The notes under the pieces are model-generated. The model had not been told where the DNA came from. It ran no database searches and saw nothing but the letters and a program-made list of their open reading frames with translations. This document shows positions 45,061-55,825 of a stretch of DNA of 64,000 nucleotides, one piece after another (the stretch's first letter is position 1; each line of letters opens with the position of its first letter). Origin of the DNA: Methylotenera sp. (lineage in GTDB: Bacteria; Pseudomonadota; Gammaproteobacteria; Burkholderiales; Methylophilaceae); assembly GCF_029946165.1 (NCBI RefSeq), contig NZ_JAQSDZ010000022.1:62001-126000 (forward strand), read 5' to 3'. The position numbers and the translations under genes are program-made.

Positions 45061-48000
45061 CTATTCCTCTTCAATCACAATTAAGTTTTGACCTGCAGAC
45101 ACAGACATACCTTCACTGCATAAAATTTTAGTCACCTTGCCTGCAACCGTTGCGGTGACAGCGATTTCCATTTTCATAGATTCTACAATCGCTACTTCAT
45201 CGCCCTCTTGCACGAAGTCTCCTTCTTTCAATTTAACTTGCCATAAGTTACCTGCAACATGTGAGGCTATTGCACGGCTACCTGCTGGGATTTCCAATGC
45301 ATCAATGGCACTTGTAGACTCTGCTTCATTGCTGTAATTGGCTTGTCCACTCGCAATCCAACGTTCACGTTCTGCATCAAAAGAATTTTGCTGTTTGGTT
45401 TTAAAGGCGTTAATGGTGGCCGCTTCATCGTTTAAAAACTGCTTGTAATCTTTTAGTCGGAAAGTTTGTTCTTCAATCTTGAGTTTGAATTTTCCATGCA
45501 AAAAATCCTCGCGCATTTGTAAAAGCTCATCGGCTGCTACTGGATAAAAGCGAATTTGATCGAAGAAGCGCAATAACCAAGGTTTACCATCTACAAAGTC
45601 TTTAGTCTGGTTCCATCTGTTCCACATTTGTATCGTACGACCCACAAACTGATAGCCACCAGGGCCCTCCATGCCATACACGCACATATAAGCACCACCA
45701 ATACCCACTGCATTTTCAGGCGTCCAAGTTCGTGCTGGGTTGTATTTAGTCGTCACCAAACGGTGACGCGGATCCACTGGCGTTGCTACAGGCGCACCTA
45801 AGTAAACATCACCTAAACCGAGCGTTAAGTAGCTCGCATTAAAGACAATATCTTTCACTTGTTGAATAGAATCTAAGCCATTAATGCGGCGAATAAACTC
45901 AATATTACTCGCATGTCCATCGACCATTTCGCACCAAGGCGCGTCTTTACGCACAGACTGCATATACTTTTCAATGGCTAGCTGGGTAGCAACATCATCC
46001 CAAGAAAGTGGCAGATGTACGATGCGCGTAGGTACTTCCATCTCATCGATACTGGGTAGTTCAGATTCGCCTGTTTGCAGAATTTGAATCAGTTGTTTGA
46101 CAGGGAGCACCAAGCTTTCAAAATGCACTTGTAGTGAACGAATACCCGGCGTGAGGTCGATAATGCCTTTGATGGCTTGTTGTTCTAGCCATTGCATGAG
46201 CGCATGCACACGGAACCTTAAATTCAAATCCAGTACCAACTCACCATACTCAATCAACAAATATTTGTCACCAGATTGTCGGTAAACGACTTTAATTTGA
46301 TCTGCCGTTTCGGCAGTTTCAGCCAGAATTGGGCTGTGTGAAATGCTTGTATTAACCGCTAATGCTGCTGGCTCGCCAATCAGACTCTCTATTGAGCGGT
46401 TTTGAGCTATCTCATAGCTCGCAGCATCTTCTTGAGTCACTCTTATAAAGCGCACTTTATCGCTCGCTTTGAGCTGCCCCATTTTCCATAGCTCAGCCTG
46501 AATGATGGTTGCAGGGCACACAAAGCCTCCCAAGCTTGGGCCGTCTGGCCCTAAAATCACGGGCATATCGCCAGTAAAATCTACTGCGCCAATGGCATAA
46601 GCATTGTCGTGGATATTAGACGGATGCAAACCCGCTTCGCCACCATCTTTACGTGCCCATGTTGGCTTAGGGCCAATCAAGCGAATGCCAGTGGTATTGG
46701 AGTTGTAATGCACTTCCCAATCGGTAGAGAAGAACATTGTGATGTCATCGTCGGTAAAGAAGTCTGGCGCACCATGTGGGCCATACAACACGCCGATTTC
46801 CCAATACTTACTGTATTTCGGCTGCAGGGTTTGCGGTAAAACTTGGGGAATGTAAGTAGTTACTAGCGGTAGAATATGTAAAACATCGCCAACGCGTAAA
46901 GTTCTGCCACCATGCCCACCAAATTGACCTAATGTGAAAGTTGATTTACGGCCTAAATAGTTAGGCACATCAAAGCCACCTTGCACAGCCAAATAAGTAC
47001 GACAGCCTGCATCAATCACTTTGCCTAACTTTAAAACACTGCCTGCTTTAATGTGATGCGATTGCCACATTAAAATAGCTTCACCATCTAATGTCGCCTC
47101 AATCGGCGCACCTGTAATCGCAATCACCGCATCGGTATTAAATTTAAGTTTTGGGCCGATTAAAGTCACTTCTAATGCTGCAACGCCTTCCGCATTACTT
47201 ACCAACTTATTTGCCAACCTAAAGGCTAAATGATCCATAGGCCCTGAAGGCGGCACACCAACTGCCCAATAACCAGTGCGGCCTGGATAATCTTGAATAG
47301 TCGTCATCACACCACCATCTTGCACGTCGATGGTGTGTGGTTTGTAGCTAAAGCTATTCAAATAGCGTGTGATTTGTTTGCCCGCGGGGAATACGCTATC
47401 CATCAATACTTGGCGCAGATACTCCAAATTGGTTTCGATACCATGTAAAGCCGTTTCATCTAATGCGTTGCGCATTTTTGCTACTGCGTTATCGCGGTCT
47501 GGCGCATGCACTAATACTTTGGCAATGAGTGGGTCGTAAAATGGTGAAACATCACTACCCGTTTCTACCCAAGTGTCGTTACGTGCTTTGGGTGAAAACT
47601 TAACCTCAGTCAACACCCCACTTGAAGGCTGAAAGTTTTTATTTGGGTCTTCCGCATACAAGCGGACTTGAATGGCATGTCCTGAGGGATTGTGTGAATA
47701 AGCATCCAGCGCATTAGTTTCACTCGCGGCGATACGTATCATCCACTCCACTAAATCTACACCTGTCACCAATTCCGTTACGCCATGCTCTACTTGCAAG
47801 CGCGTGTTCACTTCTAAAAAGTAAAATTGACCTGAATCGTTATCGTAAACAAACTCAACCGTACCTGCTGAACGATAATTTAACGCCCTGCCCAGCTTAA
47901 CTGCCGTATCTGATAATGATTTTCTAACCGCTTCGGAAATATTCGGCGCTGGGGTTTCTTCAATCACTTTTTGATTGCGACGCTGCACAGAGCAATCGCG

Positions 48001-48675
48001 CTCACCCAAGGCAATGACTTTACCAAGACCATTGCCAAAAATTTGCACCTCAATATGGCGTGCGGCTTGCACATACTTTTCTAAATAAATACCAGTTTCT
48101 TTAAAGTTAGCACGAGATAGTCGTTGAACAGACTCAAAAGCGGCATGCAATTCGTCTTTAGACCAAATTAACTGCATACCAATGCCACCGCCACCAGCTG
48201 TACTTTTTAGCATCACGGGGTAACCAATGCTTTCAGCTTTAATGTAGGCCTCGTCTATATCGGCCAGTAAACCTGTGCCGGGCAACAAAGGTACACCATT
48301 TTTTTCTGCTAACTCACGTGCCGTATGTTTTAAGCCAAAGTCGCGCATTTGCTGAGGCGTTGGGCCGATGAAGGCGATGCCTTTTGCTTCACACTTTTGG
48401 GCAAAATCTGCATTTTCTGATAGAAAGCCATAACCAGGATGAATCGCCTCTGCGCCAGTTTCTATAGCCACTTGCAGAATTTTATCGGCATTTAAATAGC
48501 TTTGTGCCGCAGGAGCAGCGCCTATGCAAACGGCTTCATCAGCATCTAACACATGGCGAGCGCCAGAATCTGGCTGCGAATACACTGCAACAGATTGAAT
48601 GCCCATTTTCTTAAGTGTGCGAATCACGCGACAGGCGATTTCGCCACGGTTTGCTATTAGGACTTTTTTAAACAT
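45061..48675 (-). CDS. Urea-carboxylase family enzyme, probably guanidine carboxylase
   Basis: A 1204-residue biotin-dependent carboxylase. Domains in order: biotin carboxylase (1-450; [15 protein letters not shown] loop, [16 protein letters not shown]), KipA-type carboxyltransferase part (about 470-770), KipI-type part (about 800-1020), and a C-terminal biotin carrier with VESMKMEI near 1165. Family members were first named urea carboxylase. Those in guanidine-riboswitch operons with DUF1989 genes prefer guanidine and make carboxyguanidine. The riboswitch upstream of this operon and the two DUF1989 genes point strongly to guanidine; the sequence alone does not prove substrate choice. Confidence 0.93.
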   Translation of the reverse strand: MFKKVLIANRGEIACRVIRTLKKMGIQSVAVYSQPDSGARHVLDADEAVCIGAAPAAQSYLNADKILQVAIETGAEAIHPGYGFLSENADFAQKCEAKGIAFIGPTPQQMRDFGLKHTARELAEKNGVPLLPGTGLLADIDEAYIKAESIGYPVMLKSTAGGGGIGMQLIWSKDELHAAFESVQRLSRANFKETGIYLEKYVQAARHIEVQIFGNGLGKVIALGERDCSVQRRNQKVIEETPAPNISEAVRKSLSDTAVKLGRALNYRSAGTVEFVYDNDSGQFYFLEVNTRLQVEHGVTELVTGVDLVEWMIRIAASETNALDAYSHNPSGHAIQVRLYAEDPNKNFQPSSGVLTEVKFSPKARNDTWVETGSDVSPFYDPLIAKVLVHAPDRDNAVAKMRNALDETALHGIETNLEYLRQVLMDSVFPAGKQITRYLNSFSYKPHTIDVQDGGVMTTIQDYPGRTGYWAVGVPPSGPMDHLAFRLANKLVSNAEGVAALEVTLIGPKLKFNTDAVIAITGAPIEATLDGEAILMWQSHHIKAGSVLKLGKVIDAGCRTYLAVQGGFDVPNYLGRKSTFTLGQFGGHGGRTLRVGDVLHILPLVTTYIPQVLPQTLQPKYSKYWEIGVLYGPHGAPDFFTDDDITMFFSTDWEVHYNSNTTGIRLIGPKPTWARKDGGEAGLHPSNIHDNAYAIGAVDFTGDMPVILGPDGPSLGGFVCPATIIQAELWKMGQLKASDKVRFIRVTQEDAASYEIAQNRSIESLIGEPAALAVNTSISHSPILAETAETADQIKVVYRQSGDKYLLIEYGELVLDLNLRFRVHALMQWLEQQAIKGIIDLTPGIRSLQVHFESLVLPVKQLIQILQTGESELPSIDEMEVPTRIVHLPLSWDDVATQLAIEKYMQSVRKDAPWCEMVDGHASNIEFIRRINGLDSIQQVKDIVFNASYLTLGLGDVYLGAPVATPVDPRHRLVTTKYNPARTWTPENAVGIGGAYMCVYGMEGPGGYQFVGRTIQMWNRWNQTKDFVDGKPWLLRFFDQIRFYPVAADELLQMREDFLHGKFKLKIEEQTFRLKDYKQFLNDEAATINAFKTKQQNSFDAERERWIASGQANYSNEAESTSAIDALEIPAGSRAIASHVAGNLWQVKLKEGDFVQEGDEVAIVESMKMEIAVTATVAGKVTKILCSEGMSVSAGQNLIVIEEE

Positions 48676-48756
48676 ATTGTTTTTCTCACTGCGTTGCGAG
48701 CCGTCTCGCTTTTTTCAATCCGTATCAGGTCGTCCAGACACGGTTGCTTTATTGGG

Positions 48757-49404
48757 TTAATTCCAAACCAACAATTGAATAGGCGTTGGGTTGTAGGCGT
48801 TACAAGGGTTGTTAAGTTGCGGGCAATTTGAGATGAGCACCAGCACATCCATCTCTGCACGCATCTCAACGTATTTACCGGGTGCCGAAATACCATCCGC
48901 AAAGCTTAAGCCGCCATCTGAGGTCACAGGGACATTCATAAAAAAGTTGATGTTTGCAGTAATGTCGCGCTTAGTAATATTGCGCTCAATCACACAAGCT
49001 GAATGTGTAATGGCATGCATAAAACTATCGCGGCAACTATGCATGGGGCGTTTAGATAACGCATAACGCGTGGTATTGCTTTCAGCCGAACAAGCGCCGC
49101 CTATGGTGTCGTGGCGACCGCAGGTATCAGCCGTAATCGTGAGCATAGGATTGCCTTCACTAGAGTACAGCACCGAGCCTGTGGTCAGATAAATCTGCCC
49201 TTGGCGTTGAATCGTATCAACTGCGCTGTAGCGCTCCGTCGCATCATTTGCGTTGTAAAACAGCGTATCAACCGCTTGGTTACCATCTAAATCCAGAATG
49301 CGGAAGGTTTGACCTTTTTTAACGATGCCAGTCCATGGGTCACCTGCAAGGCAGGTTTCATTAACAACAGCATCCGAAACTACAAATTGGCTTTCAGTTA
49401 ACAT
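48757..49404 (-). CDS. DUF1989 protein, UAAP2 type (carboxyguanidine deiminase subunit)
   Basis: A 215-residue protein of the urea-amidolyase-associated family 2. Characteristic stretches are [41 protein letters not shown], and [21 protein letters not shown]. Two DUF1989 proteins together have been described as the carboxyguanidine deiminase (CgdAB), which converts carboxyguanidine to allophanate and ammonia. It lies directly before the carboxylase gene and 9 nt after the UAAP1 gene. Confidence 0.9.
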   Translation of the reverse strand: MLTESQFVVSDAVVNETCLAGDPWTGIVKKGQTFRILDLDGNQAVDTLFYNANDATERYSAVDTIQRQGQIYLTTGSVLYSSEGNPMLTITADTCGRHDTIGGACSAESNTTRYALSKRPMHSCRDSFMHAITHSACVIERNITKRDITANINFFMNVPVTSDGGLSFADGISAPGKYVEMRAEMDVLVLISNCPQLNNPCNAYNPTPIQLLVWN

Positions 49405-49413
49405 ATCTAAGTC

Positions 49414-50142
49414 CTAATTAGCGTAAAAGCGTTCAGTGTTAATAAATCCACGCTGATTTTGCTCACAGGCGTTGCGGCAGATATCATTTTCAGGCGCATG
49501 GCCTGCATGCCAAGAGGTCAGTAAAACATCTGATGGTTTGTAAATGGCGGCGGTATCTAGCGGATGTGGCGCGGTGGATAACACGACCAATACGTTCATA
49601 TCAAAGCGCAAATCCACCACATCGCCCGCTTGGCTATTGTCTGCGTTAAAAACCAAACCGCCCGTATCGTTTGCACTCACTTTGCTAAATAAATTCATGT
49701 TAGCGACCAAATCACGCTGACCTAAACCATGCTTGGCAAGCTCGATTAATAAGCCATCTTTTGCACTGCGGTACATGTCGTTACGATGCGTTTGATAATT
49801 GGCTACACCATACTTTTGTTCGATAAGTTTGGCATCTGAGATGCCGCACATGGTGTCGTGCCAGCCAACAGTGTCGCGAATAAATGAGCACATCACGCGC
49901 CCCATGTCGGAATAACAGACATTGCCTGTTGTTAGAAAAGCCGTGTGCTGGGCTTTTAAGCTATCAGGCATGTTGTAGCGCTCTAGCTTTTCTTCGAAGT
50001 TATAAAGCAGCAACGATACATTCGCGCCACCTTGCAAATCGGTAAAGCGCAGTGCAGACCCTCTACGCATTAAACCAGACCAGTGATTTCCACCTGGTAC
50101 GGTTTCTTCCCACAATATTTCATTTGGATTAAATGTGCTCAT
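49414..50142 (-). CDS. DUF1989 protein, UAAP1 type (carboxyguanidine deiminase subunit)
   Basis: A 242-residue protein of the urea-amidolyase-associated family 1. Marks are GGNHWSGLMRRGSALRFTDL near residue 17, then GRVMCSFIRDTVGWHDTMCG, and QRDLVANMNLFSKV. It shares the fold of the next gene product, its probable partner in the carboxyguanidine deiminase. It follows the glnT-like gene by 42 nt. Confidence 0.9.
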   Translation of the reverse strand: MSTFNPNEILWEETVPGGNHWSGLMRRGSALRFTDLQGGANVSLLLYNFEEKLERYNMPDSLKAQHTAFLTTGNVCYSDMGRVMCSFIRDTVGWHDTMCGISDAKLIEQKYGVANYQTHRNDMYRSAKDGLLIELAKHGLGQRDLVANMNLFSKVSANDTGGLVFNADNSQAGDVVDLRFDMNVLVVLSTAPHPLDTAAIYKPSDVLLTSWHAGHAPENDICRNACEQNQRGFINTERFYAN

Positions 50143-50184
50143 TTTTTCAACTTAATAGTATTTACAATTAGCGAATATCACTGC

Positions 50185-51546
50185 CTAGAACATGTAACTG
50201 TAGCGATCGATTTCCCATTGGCTGACCGTTAAATGGTAGGTTTCCCATTCTTCCGTTTTGTATTTTATAAATTCATCACGCAGCTCTTTACCTAATGTTT
50301 TTTCCACCAATGAGTCGGCTGCAAATGCAGAAACCGCTTCGATGAGTGTTTGCGGCAAAAATCCAATTCCACGCGCTTGGCGTTGCTCTTCATTCATATC
50401 ATACAAATTGTCTTCGTTTGGCTTACCCGGATCTAAGCCTTCTCGAATACCTTCCAAACCCGCGGCTAAAGCTAATGTGGCAGCAAGGTATGGATTTACC
50501 GCGCCATCGGCGTTGCGTGACTCACAACGCCCGCCGCCCATTGGCACACGCACAGAGTTGGTACGATTATTTGAGCCGTAGGAATTAAACACGGGTGCCC
50601 AGCTGAAATAACTCATAGCGCCACGTCGAACCAAGCGCTTATAACTATTCACTGTTGGTGCAAATGCAGCACACAAAGCTGGGCCATGTTTTAAGATGCC
50701 CGCGATAAACTGATAACCAAGCGTAGTTAAACCAAGCCCACGTGGATCATCTTTTGGATCACAAGCAAACAAATTTTTGCCAGTTTCTAAATCATAAAGC
50801 GACATATTAAAATGCGCGCCTGTACCCGTTTTATCCGCAAATGGTTTTGGCATCATGGTGGCGACTAAGCCATCTTCTTTAGCGTAGTGTTTCGCCATAT
50901 ATCTAAAGAAAATCATTCTGTCGCACGTGGTTAATGCGTCGCTGTAATTGAAATCAAATTCAAATTGGCTATTGGCGTCTTCATGGTCAAAAGAATACAA
51001 ATCCCAGCCCAAGCCATTAATAGCCGTAGCCATTTTATCCAACCAAGCAAAATTATCCATAAAGCCACGTACGTCATAGCAGGCTTTATCCAGTTTATCG
51101 TCTGGGTTAGGTACGCTTAAACTACCGTCAGCATTTTGTTTTAACAAATAAACTTCGCACTCAATGCCCAAATTCATGCCAAAGCCCATTTCAGCAGCCT
51201 GCGCTAAAACATTTTTAAGCGCCACGCGCGTATTCAAGGCATAAGGCTGACCTTGAAAATGATTATCCGCTGGCATCCAAGCAACTTTAGGTTCCCAAGG
51301 CAATTGAATAATATGGTCTAAATCAGGCACGGAATTTAGCTCATCATCACTCGGCGCCTGTCCCAAGCCATCTAAGGCATAACCCGTGTAACGTTCAGAA
51401 CCAGCAGCCATTTGTGGCAAATGGTCGATAGGTACTACTTTGGCTTTTGGGATACCATAAATATCGACATAAGCGCCTATGCAATACTTAACGCCTTGGT
51501 CTTGCAGTTTTTGCTGTATTTCTGAAACTTCTTTTGCTGATTTCAT
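50185..51546 (-). CDS. glnT: GlnT-type (type III) glutamine synthetase homologue
   Basis: A 453-residue glutamine-synthetase fold protein. Active-site motifs: [10 protein letters not shown] near residue 127 (Glu metal ligand), [17 protein letters not shown] near 195, GTGAHFNMS near 245, and [20 protein letters not shown] near 350. The length and motifs match the GlnT group, which also contains gamma-glutamylmethylamide synthetase GmaS of methylotrophs. In this operon it may capture the ammonium released from guanidine, or ligate another amine to glutamate. Activity cannot be told from sequence. Confidence 0.85.
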   Translation of the reverse strand: MKSAKEVSEIQQKLQDQGVKYCIGAYVDIYGIPKAKVVPIDHLPQMAAGSERYTGYALDGLGQAPSDDELNSVPDLDHIIQLPWEPKVAWMPADNHFQGQPYALNTRVALKNVLAQAAEMGFGMNLGIECEVYLLKQNADGSLSVPNPDDKLDKACYDVRGFMDNFAWLDKMATAINGLGWDLYSFDHEDANSQFEFDFNYSDALTTCDRMIFFRYMAKHYAKEDGLVATMMPKPFADKTGTGAHFNMSLYDLETGKNLFACDPKDDPRGLGLTTLGYQFIAGILKHGPALCAAFAPTVNSYKRLVRRGAMSYFSWAPVFNSYGSNNRTNSVRVPMGGGRCESRNADGAVNPYLAATLALAAGLEGIREGLDPGKPNEDNLYDMNEEQRQARGIGFLPQTLIEAVSAFAADSLVEKTLGKELRDEFIKYKTEEWETYHLTVSQWEIDRYSYMF

Positions 51547-51562
51547 GAATAACTCTTTTCAA

Positions 51563-52333
51563 TTACTTGTGATTAGAAAAATAAGAATTTGCTAAAGGGG
51601 GTGTTTCGTTTAAACCTTGGTGAATGAGTTTGCTGAGATCTTCAACCATCCAAGCAAACCATTCCTGACCTTTTTCTACCGTTGAAATACTAGGGGTACC
51701 AGTGACACCGTTTGTACTGGTGCGATTGACAGGGTGTGAAAAAACTAAGCCCTCTGTACGGTCGGGGTCATCTGCATTACTTAATAAATCGATGCGTACC
51801 ATATGCGGTGCGGTGGCGAGCATGAGCGAAGTTTCTGCATCATTGGCGTGCCAATCGTCGCCATCGGCATGATGAAACTGTTTAACTCGCTCGCTAATAT
51901 GAGCAGAATTAATCACCGTCACCATCATGTCATCGTGTTCTGCACGTAACATTTCCAAAGCACAGCGCAAAGGTGCGGCATTGGTCACATGCGTATTCAC
52001 AATAAATAAGCGACGAATTCCGCTGTGATAAGCCCAATCCCCTAAATCTTTTATCAGGTTAATTAAGGTAATCGGTTGAATCGCCAAAGTACCAGGCCAG
52101 CGCTGACTATGCCCTATCGAGCAGCCATAAGGCATGGTGGGCAACATTGGCACATGGGTTAATTTTGATACAGCGCTGCATAAAATGTCTGCAAGCACAT
52201 AGTCCATGCCACAGCCCATGTGCGGCCCATGTTGCTCTGTGGCGCCAATTGGTAAAATAGCGGATTGGTTAGCGGCTTCAATTTTTTCAGGCAACTCTGC
52301 CCATGTGAGTTCAGACCAAAACATGTTATCCAT
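51563..52333 (-). CDS. Creatininase-family amidohydrolase
   Basis: About 256 residues from [15 protein letters not shown]. Its ATG overlaps the ABC ATPase stop by one base (TGATG). Creatininase metal ligands are seen in LPIGATEQHGPHMGCGMDY (His, His, Asp) and HANDAETSLM (His, Glu). The usual NGHGGN segment reads NTHVTNAAPLR. Family members hydrolyse creatinine or cleave amide bonds in cofactor pathways. In a guanidine operon it may act on a guanidino compound, opening a wider substrate range. The role is inferred. Confidence 0.85.
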   Translation of the reverse strand: MDNMFWSELTWAELPEKIEAANQSAILPIGATEQHGPHMGCGMDYVLADILCSAVSKLTHVPMLPTMPYGCSIGHSQRWPGTLAIQPITLINLIKDLGDWAYHSGIRRLFIVNTHVTNAAPLRCALEMLRAEHDDMMVTVINSAHISERVKQFHHADGDDWHANDAETSLMLATAPHMVRIDLLSNADDPDRTEGLVFSHPVNRTSTNGVTGTPSISTVEKGQEWFAWMVEDLSKLIHQGLNETPPLANSYFSNHK

Positions 52334-53253
52334 CACTCCACATTATCCGCAACATTCACAAAGCGAATCATGCGCTGGGTAATGGCTTCATCTTCAGCAT
52401 CCTTCTCCGCGGCTGTTTTAGGTGGGTGGATAAGCGACTCCAACCGCGCCTTGGTAGCTAAGAACTCCGGGCTAGTAAAATCTCTAACGCTACGTGGGCG
52501 TGGCACTGGCACTTCAATTAACTCTTGCACTTCGCCTGGGTGGGCTTTTAGTACCAGAATTCGGTCTGCCAGAAAAATAGCCTCATCTAAATCGTGTGTA
52601 ATAAACAAAATCGTCACATCGACATTGCGCCAAATTTCAAGCAAATGTGTTTGCATCTTGGCGCGAGATTGCGCATCTAATGCGCCAAAAGGCTCATCCA
52701 TTAATAAAATACGTGGTTGATTCACTAGCGCACGGGCAATAGCGACTCGCTGTTTCATACCACCAGAAAGCTCATGTGGATAAGCATTTGCAAACTTCTC
52801 TAGGCCAACCAACTCCAACCACATATCAGCTTCTTTTGCGGCTTCATCACGACTGGCATTGTTCATTTCTAAACCGAACATGACATTTTTCTTAACACTT
52901 AGCCACGGAAATAAAGTGTAGCCTTGGAATACCATTCCGCGGTCACGCCCCGGGCCAGTGACAGGTTTTCCATCGAGTAAAACATCGCCAGAAGAATGTG
53001 ATTCCAAGCCCGCTAAGATACGAATTAACGTCGATTTACCACAGCCAGATGGCCCAATCACACAAACAAATTCACGCCTATGCGTTTTGAAGTTAATGTT
53101 ACTTAAAGCGGTAACCTCACCTTTGGCAGTTTTGTAAACTTTACCTAACTGCTTCACCTCTAAAATAACTTCGCGTTTTTTGAATTTATCAAAGCGACTT
53201 TTAACAGCTTCGGATTGCTCTAAGTAACTCGGAAGAATTGTATTGTTTTCCAT
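52333..53253 (-). CDS. ABC transporter ATPase (SsuB/TauB/NrtD type)
   Basis: About 306 residues from [13 protein letters not shown], with AAGGG five nt before the ATG. Walker A is [18 protein letters not shown], the signature is [15 protein letters not shown], Walker B is [12 protein letters not shown], and the H-loop is [10 protein letters not shown]. All are intact. It energises the permease encoded just upstream. Three-gene importers of this group, with urea-carboxylase and DUF1989 genes, are the expected guanidine uptake system. Confidence 0.95.
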   Translation of the reverse strand: MENNTILPSYLEQSEAVKSRFDKFKKREVILEVKQLGKVYKTAKGEVTALSNINFKTHRREFVCVIGPSGCGKSTLIRILAGLESHSSGDVLLDGKPVTGPGRDRGMVFQGYTLFPWLSVKKNVMFGLEMNNASRDEAAKEADMWLELVGLEKFANAYPHELSGGMKQRVAIARALVNQPRILLMDEPFGALDAQSRAKMQTHLLEIWRNVDVTILFITHDLDEAIFLADRILVLKAHPGEVQELIEVPVPRPRSVRDFTSPEFLATKARLESLIHPPKTAAEKDAEDEAITQRMIRFVNVADNVE

Positions 53254-53261
53254 ATGCACCC

Positions 53262-54227
53262 TTACTCTTTATTCGCAGACCTGTCCCAAGGGAACAAGCG
53301 CTTACCTAGCCAAGCTAAAATCAAATCACCGCCTAAGCCAATCACGCCGATGATAATGATTGCCGCATAAACGTTATCAAAATGCTGATAGCGTGCCTGT
53401 TGCGTGATAAACCAAGTGATACCAGAAGATGTGCCAATCAGTTCCGCCACAATTAAATATGTCCAAGCCCAGCCTAATAAAATACGTTGGTCACGATACA
53501 ACTCGGGCAAAATGCCAGGAATAATCACATGCATCATCAGTTTCCATTTACTTGTGCCTAGCGTGAGTGCGGCTTCAAGCAAGGAGTAATCGAGCTTACG
53601 GGTGGTATTAGCTATTATCAGAATTTGCTGAAACAAAGTACCAATCACAATAATGGCTATTTTCGGCCCGTCATAAATCCCTAAAATAGCCACAGCTAGT
53701 GCCCCAAAGGCCGGTGCAGGTAAATATCTAAAAAACTCTATGAAAGGCTCAAAAAGCCTAGATACGGCACTGTATGTTCCACATAAAATACCTATTGGCA
53801 CGCCAATCAATGATGAGATAAAAAATCCCCAGAATATGATTTGTATACTATGCCAAAGACTTTCATGCAGCCATTTACCATCGCGTTGCTCAGGGGCTGT
53901 GGTAAACCCTGTATACAATGCGCTGGCAACTTCATGAGGGGCAGGTAAATATATCGGGTTAGCTGGCTTACCTTCTGGAATCGCCTTACCAGCAGCTTGC
54001 ATGTTGGCGGACTCTTCTTTGAAAGAGGCCTTATCCACCAGCATGTCTACTTGAAAATAATCCACATCTCCTGGTTTATTTATCATCACCATTGGATGCC
54101 ATACGAACGGCACATAACTGACTACACACCAAATTAACAAGGGCAACAGAAATGAGCCTAAACCCAATAATTTTTGCCTACGCGGTGACAACTCTCTTCG
54201 CACCGCAAACCAAGACTCTAGACTCAT
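53262..54227 (-). CDS. ABC transporter permease (SsuC/TauC type)
   Basis: A 321-residue inner-membrane protein. One N-terminal helix ([20 protein letters not shown]) and a periplasmic loop of about 80 residues precede the BPD permease core. The EAA loop is near residue 200-225 ([20 protein letters not shown], then [11 protein letters not shown]). The long loop before the core is a feature of this subfamily. It carries the substrate across the membrane with the ATPase, whose gene follows 8 nt later. Confidence 0.93.
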   Translation of the reverse strand: MSLESWFAVRRELSPRRQKLLGLGSFLLPLLIWCVVSYVPFVWHPMVMINKPGDVDYFQVDMLVDKASFKEESANMQAAGKAIPEGKPANPIYLPAPHEVASALYTGFTTAPEQRDGKWLHESLWHSIQIIFWGFFISSLIGVPIGILCGTYSAVSRLFEPFIEFFRYLPAPAFGALAVAILGIYDGPKIAIIVIGTLFQQILIIANTTRKLDYSLLEAALTLGTSKWKLMMHVIIPGILPELYRDQRILLGWAWTYLIVAELIGTSSGITWFITQQARYQHFDNVYAAIIIIGVIGLGGDLILAWLGKRLFPWDRSANKE

Positions 54228-54284
54228 TCTGCAACCAATCTATTTAACTTTAGACTATCAATAATAAAAATCTAAGCAGACAAA

Positions 54285-55286
54285 CTATTTAGCTAGCAAT
54301 GAGGGATCAATGGCTTTCTGAATATCCATAGGCTTTTTATACACACCATATTTAACATTGAAGTCATCAGAGATTTTTGAAGAACCGTATAAAGATTTAA
54401 AGCCTGGCGCCTTAACAAACACCTTTCTACCTTCTTCTATGCTAAGTAGTTTGGTACCTTTTAATAACGGTAAATAGGCTTCTGGTTTAATGCCAACACG
54501 CGCGGCCATGATTTTTACTGCATCTGGCTGAGTTTTAGGATCATTGATGTACATCACTACTTTGTCCCAAACTTTTACCACTTTTTTCCAATCGGCTTTA
54601 CGGCTGGATAAACTTGTTGGGCTTACCGTCAAAACGTCATAGATAAGACCAGGTTCATCAGCCGAGGTATAGATTGGCTTAGCACCTGGCACACGACTCA
54701 TGGCTTCACCCGAATTTGGCTGCCAAGCCCCAATAGCAACCAAATCGCCTGAAGCTAAGGCTTGCGGTGTTTCGTTGGTTTTGGTGTTAACAATGGTGAC
54801 ATCTGACTCTTTCATGCCGACTTTTTCTAAGCCATTGAGCAGTAAAAGGTGTTCAACAAAACCAGTTTCTAAACCAATTTTCTTACCTTTTAAATCCTTG
54901 AGGCTTTTAATGCCTTGTTTACCGACAATCATATCGTTGCCATTAGAATAATCTGTCAAAAGAATCATGACATTTTTTGCTCCGCCAGCACCTGTCACCA
55001 AAGCATCACCATTGGTAACAGTCACGCCGTCAATTTTACCTGCAGCAAAAGCATCCATAGAAGCAACGTAGTCGAACCACTCAAATTGCACATCGACACC
55101 AGCTTCTTTAAACCAACCCTTATCAATCGCTACTTGCCAAGCTACCCATCCAGGCCAATCGCTGTAACCAACCTTTAAAGGGGCGGCAGCGTTAGATAGA
55201 TTGGTAAAAAGTAAAGATGCGGTGAATGCAGTGGCAGTTAATACAGTACGGGCAGAAAATCGTTTGATAAGACTTGTAGTATGCAT
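54285..55286 (-). CDS. Substrate-binding protein of the probable guanidine ABC importer
   Basis: A 333-residue NMT1/SsuA-type periplasmic binding protein. The signal peptide ([20 protein letters not shown] onward) ends near [17 protein letters not shown]. The fold is seen from [20 protein letters not shown] and [19 protein letters not shown]. It is the first gene of the operon, directly after the riboswitch, so it should bind guanidine or a related cation. Confidence 0.9.
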   Translation of the reverse strand: MHTTSLIKRFSARTVLTATAFTASLLFTNLSNAAAPLKVGYSDWPGWVAWQVAIDKGWFKEAGVDVQFEWFDYVASMDAFAAGKIDGVTVTNGDALVTGAGGAKNVMILLTDYSNGNDMIVGKQGIKSLKDLKGKKIGLETGFVEHLLLLNGLEKVGMKESDVTIVNTKTNETPQALASGDLVAIGAWQPNSGEAMSRVPGAKPIYTSADEPGLIYDVLTVSPTSLSSRKADWKKVVKVWDKVVMYINDPKTQPDAVKIMAARVGIKPEAYLPLLKGTKLLSIEEGRKVFVKAPGFKSLYGSSKISDDFNVKYGVYKKPMDIQKAIDPSLLAK

Positions 55287-55305
55287 GGCTGACTCCTAGG
55301 TTGGT

Positions 55306-55345
55306 AAAAAGTCGAGAAGGCGGCATTTATATAAACGCTTCCTCC
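55306..55345 (-). terminator. Intrinsic terminator of the riboswitch expression platform
   Basis: On the minus strand, just behind the aptamer, GAAGCGTTTA can pair with TAAATGC and the following CGCCTTC, forming a long hairpin that ends CGACTTTTT. Its 5' arm overlaps the last conserved aptamer bases (GCCCGGGAGG). Ligand binding should therefore block hairpin formation and let transcription continue. Confidence 0.7.
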
Positions 55346-55440
55346 CGGGCTTTTATCCCTCCGTGTAGCCACATGATAATTGGCCGACAACTCTCGGTCC
55401 AGACGCTTTTAAAATACAAAAGCCGGAACCCTAGTCATCT
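55337..55440 (-). promoter_or_regulatory. Guanidine-I (ykkC/yxkD) riboswitch
   Basis: Read on the minus strand, the leader of the ABC operon holds the conserved blocks of the ykkC class in order: CTAGGGTTCCGG (55423-55434), CTGGACCGAGAGTTG, ACACGGAGGGATAAAAG and GCCCGGGAG (ending near 55341). Spacing and sequence fit the guanidine-I aptamer very well. The class switches on genes when guanidine binds. It controls all genes down to 43237. Confidence 0.95.
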
Positions 55441-55495
55441 TTTTGAAACTTCAGCGGTTAGTAAACACTATCCGCTTTCTCGCTGTTTATTAATA

Positions 55496-55511
55496 AGCAA
55501 TCAGCATGCCA
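55496..55511 (-). promoter_or_regulatory. Sigma-54 (-24/-12) promoter of the guanidine operon
   Basis: On the minus strand TGGCAT-GCTGA-TTGCT matches the RpoN consensus TGGCAC-N5-TTGCW, with the essential GG and GC at the correct 10-bp spacing. Transcription would start near 55485, about 50 nt before the riboswitch. Confidence 0.8.
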
Positions 55512-55594
55512 GTTAGATAAATAAAAAAACAACTATATAAATCATATAGTTGATAGTTAACAACTTAAGTATCAATAAGGAAACTTGAACTGAT

Positions 55595-55614
55595 TTGCAC
55601 CAATATAGTGCTGC
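55595..55614 (-). promoter_or_regulatory. NtrC-type activator site
   Basis: TTGCACCAATATAGTGCTGC contains GCAC-N7-GTGC, the dyad of NtrC sites (E. coli glnA: GCACCAACATGGTGC). It lies about 110 bp upstream of the predicted sigma-54 start, a normal enhancer distance. A further half-site-like TTGCACTAAAGT lies at about 55624. Confidence 0.65.
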
Positions 55615-55770
55615 ATAATGATAATTGCACTAAAGTAACTTGCATTGGCAAGAAAATAATTTACTGCTATTTATGATAGCTGGTGATGTGCTCAATGCAG
55701 TTGAAATGGGTTTCAAAAGTGCAGTGGCTAAAGTGCAGTGGCTTATGCCAGTGAAGTAAAATCGGTAGCG

Positions 55771-55803
55771 AAAAAAAATGTCCGCATCTCTGCGGACATT
55801 TTT
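55771..55803 (-). terminator. Intrinsic terminator, probably of galU
   Basis: ATGTCCGC-ATCTCT-GCGGACAT is a perfect 8-bp hairpin flanked by an A run and a T run, so it works in either direction. It lies just downstream of the galU stop. Confidence 0.9.
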
Positions 55804-55825
55804 AAACAAAAGCCAAACTCAGACT

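Noticed and set aside
45061-48675. Plain urea carboxylase assignment
   Set aside because: Possible by family, but the guanidine-I riboswitch and two DUF1989 genes in the same operon fit guanidine carboxylase better. I could not place the discriminating active-site residue without an alignment.
50185-51546. Gamma-glutamylmethylamide synthetase (GmaS) of methylamine use
   Set aside because: Same protein group and plausible in a methylotroph, but no N-methylglutamate synthase or dehydrogenase genes are nearby; GlnT is the safer name.
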